Shown here piece after piece: positions 1 to 9,194 of a stretch of DNA of 64,000 nt. The notes beneath the pieces were generated by a model, which was not told the DNA's origin, searched no databases, and worked only from the letters and a program-made list of their open reading frames with translations. Made by a program: the position numbers and the translations under genes. The DNA is taken from NCBI GenBank assembly GCA_018267365.1, contig JAFDYQ010000015.1:1-64000 (forward strand), given 5' to 3'. Every line of letters begins with the position of its first letter. Positions within the stretch are counted from its first letter, which is position 1. The DNA comes from Bacteroidota bacterium. GTDB taxonomy: Bacteria > Bacteroidota > Bacteroidia > Chitinophagales > LD1.

Positions 1-391
1 AATAGTTTTCTCAAGTTAAAGATTTTTATTTTGACAACACAATATGATAAAATAAAATATATAGATCTTGTCATAAAATGCAAATCCTATAAAAAATCAA
101 GCCAAATCTCTACTTTAAAGGTATATATTTGATTATCAACCACATTTGATTGCATTGACCTAATATTTTAATGAGTAGGTGTCCCCTTTTGAGGGCATTA
201 CCTTATTAAAAATGCGACAGCAGGTGATGACGCCTATTTTTGATTTTTAACAGCCGCATACCAGTCTGCAAGTCTCTGTGTTTACAATTCCATTTGACTG
301 GCAACCAATCCGGACCATATTATTGACGTCTGATATTTCCTGGCAATATTCAATGATCGTGTCTTATCGGCCTTTACCCTATATTTGAGGT
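1..391. other. AT-rich non-coding stretch at the window edge
   Basis: No reading frame of credible length or composition is present on either strand. The stretch is clearly more AT-rich than the cluster that follows. A TATATTTG motif at 380-387 matches the Bacteroidota -7 element (TAnnTTTG), but it lies only five bases before the first ATG and no convincing -33 TTTG is placed upstream, so I do not call it a promoter. Part of the stretch could be worn mobile DNA; nothing identifiable remains. Confidence 0.5.
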
Positions 392-1366
392 ATGTCACAC
401 GCATTGGTGCTAGGAGGGGGCGGCTTCATAGGCGGTCATCTGGTCAGAAGGCTGACCGGAGAGGGATATCAGGTGACGGCTGTAGATACTCATCTGCCGG
501 AGTTTAGTGTGAGTCCGGCGTGGCGTTTTTTGATAGGCGACCTGAGGGATCAGAAATTCTGCTCCGGAGTATTTGACAGGCCATATGAGCGTGTATATCA
601 GCTGGCAGCTGACATGGGGGGGGCGGGTTATATTTTTACAGGTACGCATGATGCAGCCATCATGGCTAACTCGGCCCAGATCAATCTGAATGTACTGCGT
701 GATGCTGTCAAAATACCCCCTGGCATCCTTTTTTATGCATCATCTGCCTGCATCTATCCGCCTCCGCACCAATATACTGATGCCATATATGAGGAGTCTA
801 CTGCCTATCCGGCCCAGCCAGACAGCGAGTATGGATGGGAGAAGCTTTTCTCTGAGCGACTGTATATGGCACATGCCCGCAATGCCGGATTGAATGTACG
901 CATAGCACGGCTGCACAATGTATATGGCCCGGAGTCGGCCTGGACAGGAGGCAAAGAAAAGGCTATAGCAGCACTGTGCCGTAAGGTGATCACTGCGGCT
1001 GAGGGTACCGAGATAGAAGTCTGGGGAGATGGTCAGCAGACACGCTCCTTTCTGTATATAGATGAGTGCCTGGATGGCCTGGAGCGACTGCTCCTATCCG
1101 ATAGTATGGAGCCGATCAACATAGGCTCTGCAGAAATGGTGACCATCCAGCAGCTGGCAGAGATGATCATAGATATATCCGGCAGGCGCCTGGGCATCAG
1201 AAATATAGACGGGCCAAAGGGCGTGGATATAAGGACCTCGCATAATGAGCGGATCCGGAGAGAGCTTAAGTGGTCACCCTCCTATCCCCTCCGCGCCGGC
1301 CTGGAGAAAACCTACACATGGATAAGGCAGCAAATAGATGTAAAGCAATCAGGCGGAGATGAGTGA
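392..1366 (+). CDS. GDP-mannose 3,5-epimerase-like NAD-dependent epimerase
   Basis: This 324-residue extended short-chain dehydrogenase opens with a Rossmann motif GGGGFIGGHL (residues 8-17). The segment SSACIYP, with Cys120, and the YxxxK pair Tyr147/Lys151 match the GDP-mannose 3,5-epimerase family, in which the Cys and a Lys do the acid-base epimerisation chemistry at C3 and C5. The later segment HNVYGPESAWTGGKEKA also resembles that family. The expected product would be GDP-L-galactose or GDP-L-gulose in the cytoplasm, feeding a glycan. It is the first gene of a run that overlaps the next gene by 8 bp. Assignment to this epimerase subgroup is fairly firm; a related sugar epimerase cannot be excluded. 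Confidence 0.8.
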   Translation: MSHALVLGGGGFIGGHLVRRLTGEGYQVTAVDTHLPEFSVSPAWRFLIGDLRDQKFCSGVFDRPYERVYQLAADMGGAGYIFTGTHDAAIMANSAQINLNVLRDAVKIPPGILFYASSACIYPPPHQYTDAIYEESTAYPAQPDSEYGWEKLFSERLYMAHARNAGLNVRIARLHNVYGPESAWTGGKEKAIAALCRKVITAAEGTEIEVWGDGQQTRSFLYIDECLDGLERLLLSDSMEPINIGSAEMVTIQQLAEMIIDISGRRLGIRNIDGPKGVDIRTSHNERIRRELKWSPSYPLRAGLEKTYTWIRQQIDVKQSGGDE

Positions 1367-2426
1367 TCCTACCAGGAAAAAGGTCAGGCTGGCCGCTATC
1401 GCTCTCCTTTTGATACTCACAGCAGCATTTTGTGAGATAACATTACGCTATCTGGGTTTCTACAAGATCTATACAGAGAAGATGGATGGTGAGTATGTGA
1501 GCTACTATGGCCGTCACATGCCTACATGGTTTTGGGGATACCATCCTTATGACTCTATATTGGTCAATAAGCCGGAATACACATATCATAGCAAAGCCAA
1601 CAATTACGGTTTTGCAGACAGAGACTTTGATACTTCAGATGATCCTCATATACTCAAGGCCTTGGTACTGGGAGATTCTTTTGTACAGGGTTTAGGCGCG
1701 CCGCCCGACAGCAGCTGGCCTGCGCGGCTAGAGGGGCTTTTAAACGGAAATACCGATAGTCTTCATTATCGCATATATAATGCGGGTGTAGCCGGCAGCG
1801 ATCCATTTTTTGAATACATATGGCTGAAGAAAAGGTTGATCAACCTGCATCCCGACCTTGTCATCATGAGCATAAATTATTCTGATGTCAATGACTGTAT
1901 TACCCGGGGAGGGCTGGAGCGTTTTCGGGCCGATGGCACTACGCAGTTTGCACCCGGGCCGTGGTTTGAGCCGCTATACAAGAATATCCACCTGATCCGC
2001 ATGTTTCTGCACTTTGTGCTCAGATATGATTTCTCCCTTTTGTCTCCCGCCCAGTATGAGCGCAGGTCTCGGGCTGCTCTGGCTGCGCTGGCCGATTGTG
2101 CTGACAGCGCGGCAGTGCTCTGCAGTGCGCATGGCGTTCAGTTTCTGGTAGTGCTGCATCCTTATCTGGATCCTTATGACCACTACCTGCAGAAGCAAGA
2201 CCTGCTGACCGGCATAGTGCCGCTACTGGATCACAAGCATGTGAGCGTTATTGATCTTTTTGGTGATTTCAAGGCTGTGGTTTCTACGGGCAACTACCGA
2301 GACTACTCCTGGCCGCGTGATATGCACTATACCTCGCGCGGATATGATCTCTTCGCTCACCTGCTGCTGCAGCGCCTCCATAGGCAGTACCCAGCACTCC
2401 TGACCAAAAAACAACCTGCCAGCTGA
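1359..2426 (+). CDS. Membrane-anchored SGNH/GDSL-type hydrolase
   Basis: The 355-residue protein has one hydrophobic N-terminal segment (about 11-27) and a soluble domain with the SGNH hallmarks: block I GDSF with Ser107, an SINYSD block with the oxyanion Asn, and a C-terminal DMH giving Asp321 and His323. Such proteins add or remove acyl esters on glycans and peptidoglycan. The short N-terminal anchor would place the domain outside the membrane. It overlaps the epimerase gene by 8 bp and shares the TGATG stop/start with the next gene, so the three are probably translated as one operon. Substrate is unknown; O-acyl modification of the cluster's glycan is an inference. Confidence 0.7.
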   Translation: MSDPTRKKVRLAAIALLLILTAAFCEITLRYLGFYKIYTEKMDGEYVSYYGRHMPTWFWGYHPYDSILVNKPEYTYHSKANNYGFADRDFDTSDDPHILKALVLGDSFVQGLGAPPDSSWPARLEGLLNGNTDSLHYRIYNAGVAGSDPFFEYIWLKKRLINLHPDLVIMSINYSDVNDCITRGGLERFRADGTTQFAPGPWFEPLYKNIHLIRMFLHFVLRYDFSLLSPAQYERRSRAALAALADCADSAAVLCSAHGVQFLVVLHPYLDPYDHYLQKQDLLTGIVPLLDHKHVSVIDLFGDFKAVVSTGNYRDYSWPRDMHYTSRGYDLFAHLLLQRLHRQYPALLTKKQPAS

Positions 2427-4201
2427 TGTGTGGGATAGTGGGAAATATCAGAGTAAGTGATCGGGTAGACCGCAGTCTGTTTGATCAGATGCGTGATGCA
2501 CTGGCACATCGGGGGCCTGATGATGCAGATAGCCAGTACCTGCTAGAGGACCGTATCGCTCTGGGTCACCGCCGGCTTTCCTTCCTGGATCTCTCACCGG
2601 CTGGTCGCCAGCCTATGAGCAATGAAGACGATACCATATGGGTAGTGCTGAATGGTGAGATATACAACTACCTGGAGCTACGCGAAGACCTGATCAGGGC
2701 GGGTCATCGCTTCCAAACCCACAGCGATACGGAGGTTCTCCTACATGGCTATGAAGAATGGGGAATGCATCTGCTGGATAAGATCAAAGGCATGTTTGCA
2801 TTTGGCCTGGTAGACCTGTCAGGGGGCAAGGTTTTTCTGGTGCGTGATAGATTTGGTATCAAGCCTATGTACTACCGGCACGATGGCGGCGGCCTGATTT
2901 TTGCCTCTGAGCTCAAAGCTATAATGATAGACCCGAGGGTCCCCCGGGCGATTGATTTCAGTGCCTTTGCGGATTATTTTGTCTACCGCTATATCCCCTC
3001 TCCCAAAACCATCTGGAGGGGTATATCCAAGCTGCCACCTGCTACCTATCTGGCATATGATATAAAGACTAATCAGGCCCGTATCAGCGAATACTGGGCC
3101 GTACCACATGGCCAAAACAAAATAAGCGCAGGAGAACTGGTCAATGCCTTTGGCATGGCACTGGACAGGTCCGTGCAGCTCCATGCGCGTAGTGATGTAC
3201 CTGTAGGTTCTTTTCTGAGTGGCGGGTATGACAGCTCTGCTATAGTGTACTATATGGCAAGGGCAAAACAGGATCCGCAAACGTTTTCGATAGGATTTTC
3301 AGGCTGGGGGCAGAGCGAGGATCAGTATGCCAGGATGGTAGCAGATCAGCTGGGAGTACAGATGTCTGCTACTGTAGTAGATAGCAGCTCACTGGGTCTG
3401 CTCGATATCATGCCTGATGTATATGACGAGCCGATAGCCGATATCTCTATCATCCCCACCTGGCTCGTGAGCCACCTGGCCCGAACAAAAGTAAAGGCTG
3501 TGATGAGCGGCGAGGGTGCAGATGAGCTGCTGGGCGGGTATACCTGGCAGAAAGAGTTTTTTGCACAAAGCCATATACCATACTGGCAGCGGCTCAAAAG
3601 ATATCTAAAAGGGGAAAGAACAGATGCAGTAGCTTACTACGCCCAGGCTATGGCCATGGGCAGATTTGACAGGACTGAACTGTCTGCTATGTTTACGGAT
3701 CATTATCAGCAGTACATAGCCCACGATCCCGACTGGTTTTACCGCCGGCACCACGATGAACATCTATCCCCTCTGCAGGCGATACAAAAAATGGATATCA
3801 AATGCTTTATGGGAGAGCTGGTCCTCACCAAAATAGACCGCGCCAGTATGGCCAACTCGCTGGAGGTAAGGGTGCCTTTTTTGGATCATGAGCTTTTTGA
3901 GCAGGTGCTGAGTACGGACGAGCGTATCTACTTCAGACCTGATACCACCAAGTACCTCCTCTATGAAAATATAAAAGGCCATCTGCCGCGGGCCATACTG
4001 GACCGGCGCAAACAGGGCTTCGTAGGGCCGGATAGCTACTATATGGATATCAGCTGGTACCGCAGTATAATGGATCAATCTAAACTGATAAGGGATGGAA
4101 TAATAAGGCACGAGTACTATGTGCGCCTCATAGCCGGGCAGGAGCACTGGAAACTATGGAAGCTAGCTGTGATGGAAAAATGGTACAGACGGTGGTCTTA
4201 G
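2426..4201 (+). CDS. asnB: Asparagine synthase (glutamine-hydrolysing) family amidotransferase
   Basis: The protein of 591 residues begins MCGIVGN, so Cys2 becomes the N-terminal nucleophile of the class II glutaminase domain (about 1-200). The synthetase half holds the pyrophosphate loop SGGYDS (265-270). Family members use glutamine ammonia to amidate an adenylated carboxylate, classically aspartate. Inside glycan clusters, AsnB homologues often amidate uronic acids or other acids instead. It starts within the stop codon of the preceding gene and is followed by two convergent dioxygenase genes. Full length and motifs are intact. Whether the acceptor is aspartate or a sugar acid cannot be read from the sequence. 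Confidence 0.88.
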   Translation: MCGIVGNIRVSDRVDRSLFDQMRDALAHRGPDDADSQYLLEDRIALGHRRLSFLDLSPAGRQPMSNEDDTIWVVLNGEIYNYLELREDLIRAGHRFQTHSDTEVLLHGYEEWGMHLLDKIKGMFAFGLVDLSGGKVFLVRDRFGIKPMYYRHDGGGLIFASELKAIMIDPRVPRAIDFSAFADYFVYRYIPSPKTIWRGISKLPPATYLAYDIKTNQARISEYWAVPHGQNKISAGELVNAFGMALDRSVQLHARSDVPVGSFLSGGYDSSAIVYYMARAKQDPQTFSIGFSGWGQSEDQYARMVADQLGVQMSATVVDSSSLGLLDIMPDVYDEPIADISIIPTWLVSHLARTKVKAVMSGEGADELLGGYTWQKEFFAQSHIPYWQRLKRYLKGERTDAVAYYAQAMAMGRFDRTELSAMFTDHYQQYIAHDPDWFYRRHHDEHLSPLQAIQKMDIKCFMGELVLTKIDRASMANSLEVRVPFLDHELFEQVLSTDERIYFRPDTTKYLLYENIKGHLPRAILDRRKQGFVGPDSYYMDISWYRSIMDQSKLIRDGIIRHEYYVRLIAGQEHWKLWKLAVMEKWYRRWS

Positions 4202-4202
4202 C

Positions 4203-5042
4203 CTAGAGCAGGTGAGACACTTTTTCTATAAGCTTATGTTTCCAGAAGGAATTCATACGCGCATCTATATAGGTAGCCGGCGAAGGCTTTATTTTGAGTA
4301 CAGGCTTTCCATATTCCGGCCGGCCACAGTGGGTATAGTGAATGAAAAAATCCGGCCCCGGCACATCATACAATTCTATCTCCGATCCCGGCTGGCAGTA
4401 GTGTAGCCAGGGCCCTTCTGCCGGAGCTAATGATAAGTTGATAGCCGGCCGTGGTTGCCCACTTTTATTAGGTGGAGAGAAATGAAGCAACGCATGATCA
4501 TACAGGACTACATCTCCTGCACGCATGGTCAATAGCTGGCCATAGCGGCGCTCCCACTGGGGTTCATTGTCTCGTGTGCTCTGGAGTATCTGAGGCCCCC
4601 GTACTTTGTTGGTTATTTTGTGAGAACCCTCTATGACCCCAAAGCGCCCGTTCAGCCGGTTAGTATCCACCAGCGGTGCCCAGACAGCCACTGAGCGATA
4701 CAGATTTTCATCTACGTAGGCCCAGTCAGCATGCAGATCCATAGACACATTGGGGTCCGGGTTTTTGATCATAAAGTTGCCAAACAAAGGCATATACCTA
4801 TCCAGATAGGGCGCGATAGCCGGGAAGACCGCCGAAGCCAGGGTCTCATGCACATGCTTTTTGTAGGACAAGTCAGCGCTGAAGTGGCTGGTATGAAAGG
4901 GGCCGGCATATTCACCCTCGTGAGAGGCCAGAAGCTGCCTGAGTAGCTGCAGGCGCGCATCATCGAGTAGCGAGGGGAAAATAATATACCCCTTCTGCTC
5001 AAATTCTTTTTGCAGTCTGCTATCCAGAAATGTCGGTCGCAT
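4203..5042 (-). CDS. Phytanoyl-CoA dioxygenase (PhyH) family protein
   Basis: This 279-residue protein has the Fe(II)/2-oxoglutarate facial triad of PhyH enzymes: His104-x-Asp106 in MDLHADW, and a distal His187 in ALLHFSP followed by Arg198, the usual 2-oxoglutarate ligand. It would hydroxylate or oxidise a small molecule in the cytoplasm. It ends one base after the asparagine synthase gene, which runs towards it, and lies 5 bp downstream of a second PhyH gene on the same strand, so the two form a pair. The substrate cannot be named. Placement inside a sugar-modification cluster suggests a sugar, amino-acid or lipid building block. Confidence 0.78.
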   Translation of the reverse strand: MRPTFLDSRLQKEFEQKGYIIFPSLLDDARLQLLRQLLASHEGEYAGPFHTSHFSADLSYKKHVHETLASAVFPAIAPYLDRYMPLFGNFMIKNPDPNVSMDLHADWAYVDENLYRSVAVWAPLVDTNRLNGRFGVIEGSHKITNKVRGPQILQSTRDNEPQWERRYGQLLTMRAGDVVLYDHALLHFSPPNKSGQPRPAINLSLAPAEGPWLHYCQPGSEIELYDVPGPDFFIHYTHCGRPEYGKPVLKIKPSPATYIDARMNSFWKHKLIEKVSHLL

Positions 5043-5047
5043 AAGCG

Positions 5048-5974
5048 CTATGACGGCATGTGTTTTTTGATCAGCCGCTCCAGCTGGCGCGTACTGATGT
5101 CAAACGGTTTAAACTTTACTATTTCCTTTTTCCATTTCGTTTCATCAGGTTTGGATATAAAGTCATAACCGTAGTAGAAGTTCTCATCTACTTCGTATTT
5201 TTCTATCAGATCATCAGCTATCTCTTTATTACGAAAGTAATATACAAGCTGGTAATTTTTGCGCAGTACGGTAACGGTGATAGCGTGCCGGATCTCAGTA
5301 GAGAGGTTAGGCGCGCTGGAGTGGATAGTGGCCGGATCAAAGACCAGCGCATCACCAGCCTTGATCAGGGCCGGTTTTACATATTTGTATAGTGTATCAG
5401 TATGATGGCGAAACTGCCACGGCACACCGAGGCTACGCTGCGTATTGCCCCAGAGGTGGCTGCCTGAGAGAAAGGCTACCGGACCATTCTCCATAGTGAT
5501 ATCGCAAAACGGTATCCAGACAAACAGGCAGTAATCCTTTTCCTCATCTATCACGGTGCTATCCTGATGGATCAGCAGGTCACTGTTTACATGAGGTGGT
5601 TTGACCTGATAGGCTCCTCCGGTATGTTCATCTACCTTATCCATCTGAAACATGCGGGGCAGAATGGTCTTGGCATTCTTGTTTATTACGGCCTGAGTCT
5701 TTTTCCTGATCTCAGGATTGAACAGGCGACCACTATTGAGAAGGTGCTTGTCCAGTTCAAAGCCTTCCAGTTTTGATATTTCGTGAAAAGTGTCCATAAA
5801 AGAGGCTATCTCTTCCGGGCGCACTACATTCTGCATCACACACCAGCCATTTTTCAGAAACTCCTCATGTTTGGAGGGATCTATAAAAAACTGGTCGCGG
5901 CGAATCTCTTCATATGGATTTGGCTGCTGATCTGCAGGTGCAAAAAGACCATTAAAAAATGAAGAAATGCCCAT
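5048..5974 (-). CDS. Second phytanoyl-CoA dioxygenase (PhyH) family protein
   Basis: I start this 308-residue protein at the ATG at 5974; a TTG start at 5995 would add seven residues. Numbered from the ATG, the Fe(II) ligands are His136-x-Asp138 in LIHQDST and His218 in ATIHSSAPN, with Arg229 as likely 2-oxoglutarate ligand. A segment WIPFCDITMENGPVAFLSGSH is typical of PhyH. It precedes the other PhyH gene by 5 bp and is transcribed away from the aminotransferase gene, so the 102-bp gap 5975-6076 must hold divergent promoters. The two proteins are only distantly similar and probably act on different substrates or in successive steps. Confidence 0.78.
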   Translation of the reverse strand: MGISSFFNGLFAPADQQPNPYEEIRRDQFFIDPSKHEEFLKNGWCVMQNVVRPEEIASFMDTFHEISKLEGFELDKHLLNSGRLFNPEIRKKTQAVINKNAKTILPRMFQMDKVDEHTGGAYQVKPPHVNSDLLIHQDSTVIDEEKDYCLFVWIPFCDITMENGPVAFLSGSHLWGNTQRSLGVPWQFRHHTDTLYKYVKPALIKAGDALVFDPATIHSSAPNLSTEIRHAITVTVLRKNYQLVYYFRNKEIADDLIEKYEVDENFYYGYDFISKPDETKWKKEIVKFKPFDISTRQLERLIKKHMPS

Positions 5975-6076
5975 CAGACGGTTGGTGTTTCCCAAATATA
6001 AGCAATAAGTGCGTTAGGACGCAGAATGAACTTTGTCATTATATTTACCAGTATAGATTAATTCATCCTTCAGCGC

Positions 6077-7180
6077 ATGCAGGTCCCCTTTGTGTCTTTA
6101 TCTCCGCTACATGAGCCCGTGCGTGCTGATATACATAGTGCGGTAGACCGTCTGCTGGATCGCAGTGACTTCATTCTGGGCGAGAGTGTAAAAGATTTTG
6201 AGCAGCATTTCGCCAGCTACTGTGCGTCGAAATATTGTCTGGGTATCAGTAATGGGCTGGATGCCCTGAAGATCTCACTACGCGCGCTGCATATAGGTGC
6301 CGGAGATGAGGTGATAGTACCCGCCAATACTTACATCGCCTCTTTGTTTGCTATTTCAGATACTGGTGCGACTCCGGTGCTAGCTGAGCCTGATCCGCAT
6401 ACGTACAATATCACAGCAGAGAGTATAAAGGCGCTGCTGACCCCGCGCACCAAGGCCATCATGCCTGTACACCTGTATGGCCAGCCCTGCGATATGGACC
6501 CGATTCTGACATTGGCAAAGGAACACGATCTCTATGTAGTAGAAGATAACGCACAGGCGCAGGGTGCTGTATATAAAGGCAAAAAGACAGGCAGCTTCGG
6601 ACAGATCAACGGCACGAGTTTTTACCCATCTAAAAACCTCGGCGCCATGGGTGATGCCGGAGCGATCACCACTGATGATGAGTCACTGTATCGCAAAGCG
6701 GCGCTGCTGCGCAATATGGGTAGCACAAAGAAATACTACCACGAGCTAGCCGGCTACAATGCGCGCATGGATACGATACAGGCGGCTATACTCCGTATCA
6801 AACTGCCCCATCTGGACACATGGAATAAGGAAAGACAGAGAATAGCGGCGCGCTATCTCGGCCACCTGAAAGAGAGTGGTGTCATTCTGCCCCGGGGGAT
6901 AGCAGATGCCACGCATGTGTACCACCTATTTGTGATCCAATATGAGCGGAGAGATGAGCTGCAGGCATATCTGGCAGACAATGGTATACAGACGCTGATC
7001 CATTATCCGGTACCACCGCATCTGCAGCCGGCACTTGAGGATTTCGGCTGGATAGAGGGGCAGTTTCCCATCACTGAGCAGCTATCACGCACCTGCCTCA
7101 GCCTGCCTCTGTTCGTAGGTATGACAGATGGGCAGGTAGACTATGTGTCTGAAAAAATCATAGCTTTCACACGCAGATAA
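6077..7180 (+). CDS. DegT/DnrJ/EryC1/StrS-family sugar aminotransferase
   Basis: The 367-residue protein is a fold-type I PLP enzyme of the sugar aminotransferase family. Lys186 in FYPSKNLGAMGDAG is the Schiff-base lysine and Asp157 in VVEDNAQAQGA pairs with the PLP ring. Residues such as NGLDAL and PANTYIAS are characteristic. The overall pattern is closest to the 3-keto sugar aminotransferases (FdtB/QdtB type), which make 3-amino-3,6-dideoxy sugars on dTDP, though regiospecificity cannot be decided by eye. It starts the plus-strand operon 6077-10816 with a 4-bp gap to the amidotransferase gene. No dTDP-glucose enzymes lie in this window. Confidence 0.85.
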   Translation: MQVPFVSLSPLHEPVRADIHSAVDRLLDRSDFILGESVKDFEQHFASYCASKYCLGISNGLDALKISLRALHIGAGDEVIVPANTYIASLFAISDTGATPVLAEPDPHTYNITAESIKALLTPRTKAIMPVHLYGQPCDMDPILTLAKEHDLYVVEDNAQAQGAVYKGKKTGSFGQINGTSFYPSKNLGAMGDAGAITTDDESLYRKAALLRNMGSTKKYYHELAGYNARMDTIQAAILRIKLPHLDTWNKERQRIAARYLGHLKESGVILPRGIADATHVYHLFVIQYERRDELQAYLADNGIQTLIHYPVPPHLQPALEDFGWIEGQFPITEQLSRTCLSLPLFVGMTDGQVDYVSEKIIAFTRR

Positions 7181-7184
7181 ATAT

Positions 7185-8375
7185 ATGGTAGTCGTCAGCG
7201 GCATAGAAAAAGATATCACCTATCAGCAGTGCACCCGATGTATCTGTGATAATACGATACCTGGTGTAGAATTTGACGATAGCGGAGTCTGCTCACTCTG
7301 CCATATGCACGATAGCTTTGATGCTGCCTTCCCAAATGATATACGCGGCGAAAAGGCGCTTCAGCGAAAGTTTGACAAGATCCGAAAGGATGGCACCGGC
7401 AAAAAGTATGACTGTGTGATAGGTATCAGCGGCGGCCGTGATAGTATCTACCTGCTATACCTGGCCGTCACAAAGTGGAAGGTTCGTCCCCTCGCAGTAC
7501 ATTTCAATGATGGCTTTGACAATCCGGTAGCCGGGGAAAATATGCTGAAGGCGGTGCGCAAGCTAGGGGTAGAACTACGCACCATCACATCAGACTTTCG
7601 CGAGTGCAAAGATCTGAAGATAACAGACCTCAAAGCCTCTACACCGCTGCTCAATAATGGCACGGACGTAGGCATAGGTGCCTCGCTCTATGGGGTGGCA
7701 TACAAAGAGAGGATCAATCACATACTATTTGGCCAGAGTTTCCGTACGGAGGGTATACGCCCTATAGCCTGGGCCTACTTTGATGGCGATCATCTGCGTG
7801 CAGTACATAAGATTTTTGGCAAAGTGCCGCTCCGCAAATGGAAGCCCGATGATCCTGGCTTCAATCTTGGAGTCAAAGAGATGTTCTTTTATACTGTTTT
7901 GAATGGCATCCGAGTACACTCGCCACTATATCACTATCCCTATAATCGTGAAGAAGCTGGTGAGATTCTAAGCCGCGAGCTGGACTGGGTGTATCCGGGC
8001 GCCCATTATTTTGATGATCTCTATTGGGCTCTGATCACCTATATACATCGTACCAAGTTCAGCATCAACTTTCGCCTGATAGAATACTCTGCATTGGTCC
8101 GCAGCGGACAGCTGGACCGCCGGGAGGCACTGGAGCGCGCACAGCGCCCCTATCAGATAGAAGACCCCAAAGTGATCTCTCTCTGCATCAAGCGCCTGGG
8201 ACTCACAGAGCGGGAGTTTGAGCAGATCATACAGAGCCCGCCGCGAAACTGGTGGGACTATCCGAATAGCTACAAATGGATGAAACTGGCCCAGGGACCT
8301 ATTTATATCCTCACGAAAATGGGCATCTTTACGCAGGTGGTATATGATAAGTATTTCAGCATCAAATTCAGGTAA
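7185..8375 (+). CDS. N-acetyl sugar amidotransferase (WbpG/PseA-like)
   Basis: The 396-residue protein begins with a zinc-binding-like pattern, Cys16-x2-Cys19 and Cys36-x2-Cys39, followed by the PP-loop ATPase motif SGGRDS (82-87). This is the layout of the N-acetyl sugar amidotransferase family, which turns a 2-acetamido sugar into its acetamidino form using ATP and ammonia. Known members take ammonia from a HisH/HisF-like pair encoded beside them. No such genes occur here; the next gene, 3 bp downstream, is a nitrilase-superfamily amidase. The protein is probably cytoplasmic and acts on a nucleotide-linked amino sugar, plausibly the product of the upstream aminotransferase. Confidence 0.82.
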   Translation: MVVVSGIEKDITYQQCTRCICDNTIPGVEFDDSGVCSLCHMHDSFDAAFPNDIRGEKALQRKFDKIRKDGTGKKYDCVIGISGGRDSIYLLYLAVTKWKVRPLAVHFNDGFDNPVAGENMLKAVRKLGVELRTITSDFRECKDLKITDLKASTPLLNNGTDVGIGASLYGVAYKERINHILFGQSFRTEGIRPIAWAYFDGDHLRAVHKIFGKVPLRKWKPDDPGFNLGVKEMFFYTVLNGIRVHSPLYHYPYNREEAGEILSRELDWVYPGAHYFDDLYWALITYIHRTKFSINFRLIEYSALVRSGQLDRREALERAQRPYQIEDPKVISLCIKRLGLTEREFEQIIQSPPRNWWDYPNSYKWMKLAQGPIYILTKMGIFTQVVYDKYFSIKFR

Positions 8376-8378
8376 GAC

Positions 8379-9194
8379 ATGCGGATAGGTATGGCACAGC
8401 TCCTCGTAGAGGGCGGCGAGCCCGACCGCAATCTGCAGCGCGCAGAGAAACTGATCCGTGATGCGAAGTCAGAACATTGCGATCTGGTGCTACTGCCTGA
8501 GACGCTCGATCTGGCCTGGACCCATCCTTCTGCACTCACAGAGGCAGAGCCTATACCGGGGCGGTTTTCAGACTTCTTTTGTGCATTAGCCAAAGAGCTG
8601 GATATCTGGCTCTGCCTGGGCCTGACAGAACAGAGAGGAGGTAAAAGATATAATGCTGCACTCCTCATAGATGATAACGGCGAGATAGTCCATGTATATC
8701 ACAAGATCAACCTGCTGGAGGTGGAGTTTCCCTTTTATGAGCCGGGCCGATCGCTTAGCGTGGTGGAGACACCCTTTGGCCTCATAGGCATCAATATATG
8801 CGCTGACAATTATCTCTACTCTACGCACAATGCGCACATGCTGGCGCGCATGGGGGCACAGCTCTTACTTTCGCCGTCATCATGGACCGTAGATCACTCT
8901 ATCACTGAGGAGATGGACCCCTACCGCGACAAGTGGATACACCCGCTGCAAAGTATATCACGGCTATACGATATACCATTCGTCAGCGTGACGAGCGTAG
9001 GCTATATAGTGGGTGGGCCATATGAAGGCAAGAAGATGATAGGTTGCTCGCTGGCTGTAAATAAAGAGGGGATCATTGCTCAGGGAGAGTTCAATGAATT
9101 TGCCGGAGATCTCAAAGTGGTGGATGTCACGATTAAAGCGCCGCAATGGAAAGGAACCCAGTTTGATGACCTCGAAAAGGCGCAAAAGAAATGA
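8379..9194 (+). CDS. Carbon-nitrogen hydrolase (nitrilase superfamily amidase)
   Basis: The 271-residue protein carries the full catalytic set of the nitrilase superfamily: Glu41 in LLPETLD, Lys109 in YHKINLLE and Cys141 in GINICADN. It hydrolyses a C-N bond, usually of an amide. It lies between the N-acetyl sugar amidotransferase (3-bp gap) and the carbamoyltransferase (ATGA overlap), so all three are almost certainly co-expressed. One inference is that it serves as the ammonia-releasing glutaminase for the amidotransferase, as the related domain does in glutamine-dependent NAD synthetase. Alternatively it trims an amide or carbamoyl compound in the pathway. Confidence 0.82.
   Translation: MRIGMAQLLVEGGEPDRNLQRAEKLIRDAKSEHCDLVLLPETLDLAWTHPSALTEAEPIPGRFSDFFCALAKELDIWLCLGLTEQRGGKRYNAALLIDDNGEIVHVYHKINLLEVEFPFYEPGRSLSVVETPFGLIGINICADNYLYSTHNAHMLARMGAQLLLSPSSWTVDHSITEEMDPYRDKWIHPLQSISRLYDIPFVSVTSVGYIVGGPYEGKKMIGCSLAVNKEGIIAQGEFNEFAGDLKVVDVTIKAPQWKGTQFDDLEKAQKK

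Noticed and set aside
240-300. Similarity of CCAGTCTGCAAGTCTCTGTG near 260 to a stretch near 63330
   Set aside because: Only loosely alike, short, and without structure; I cannot support a repeat family from two poor copies.
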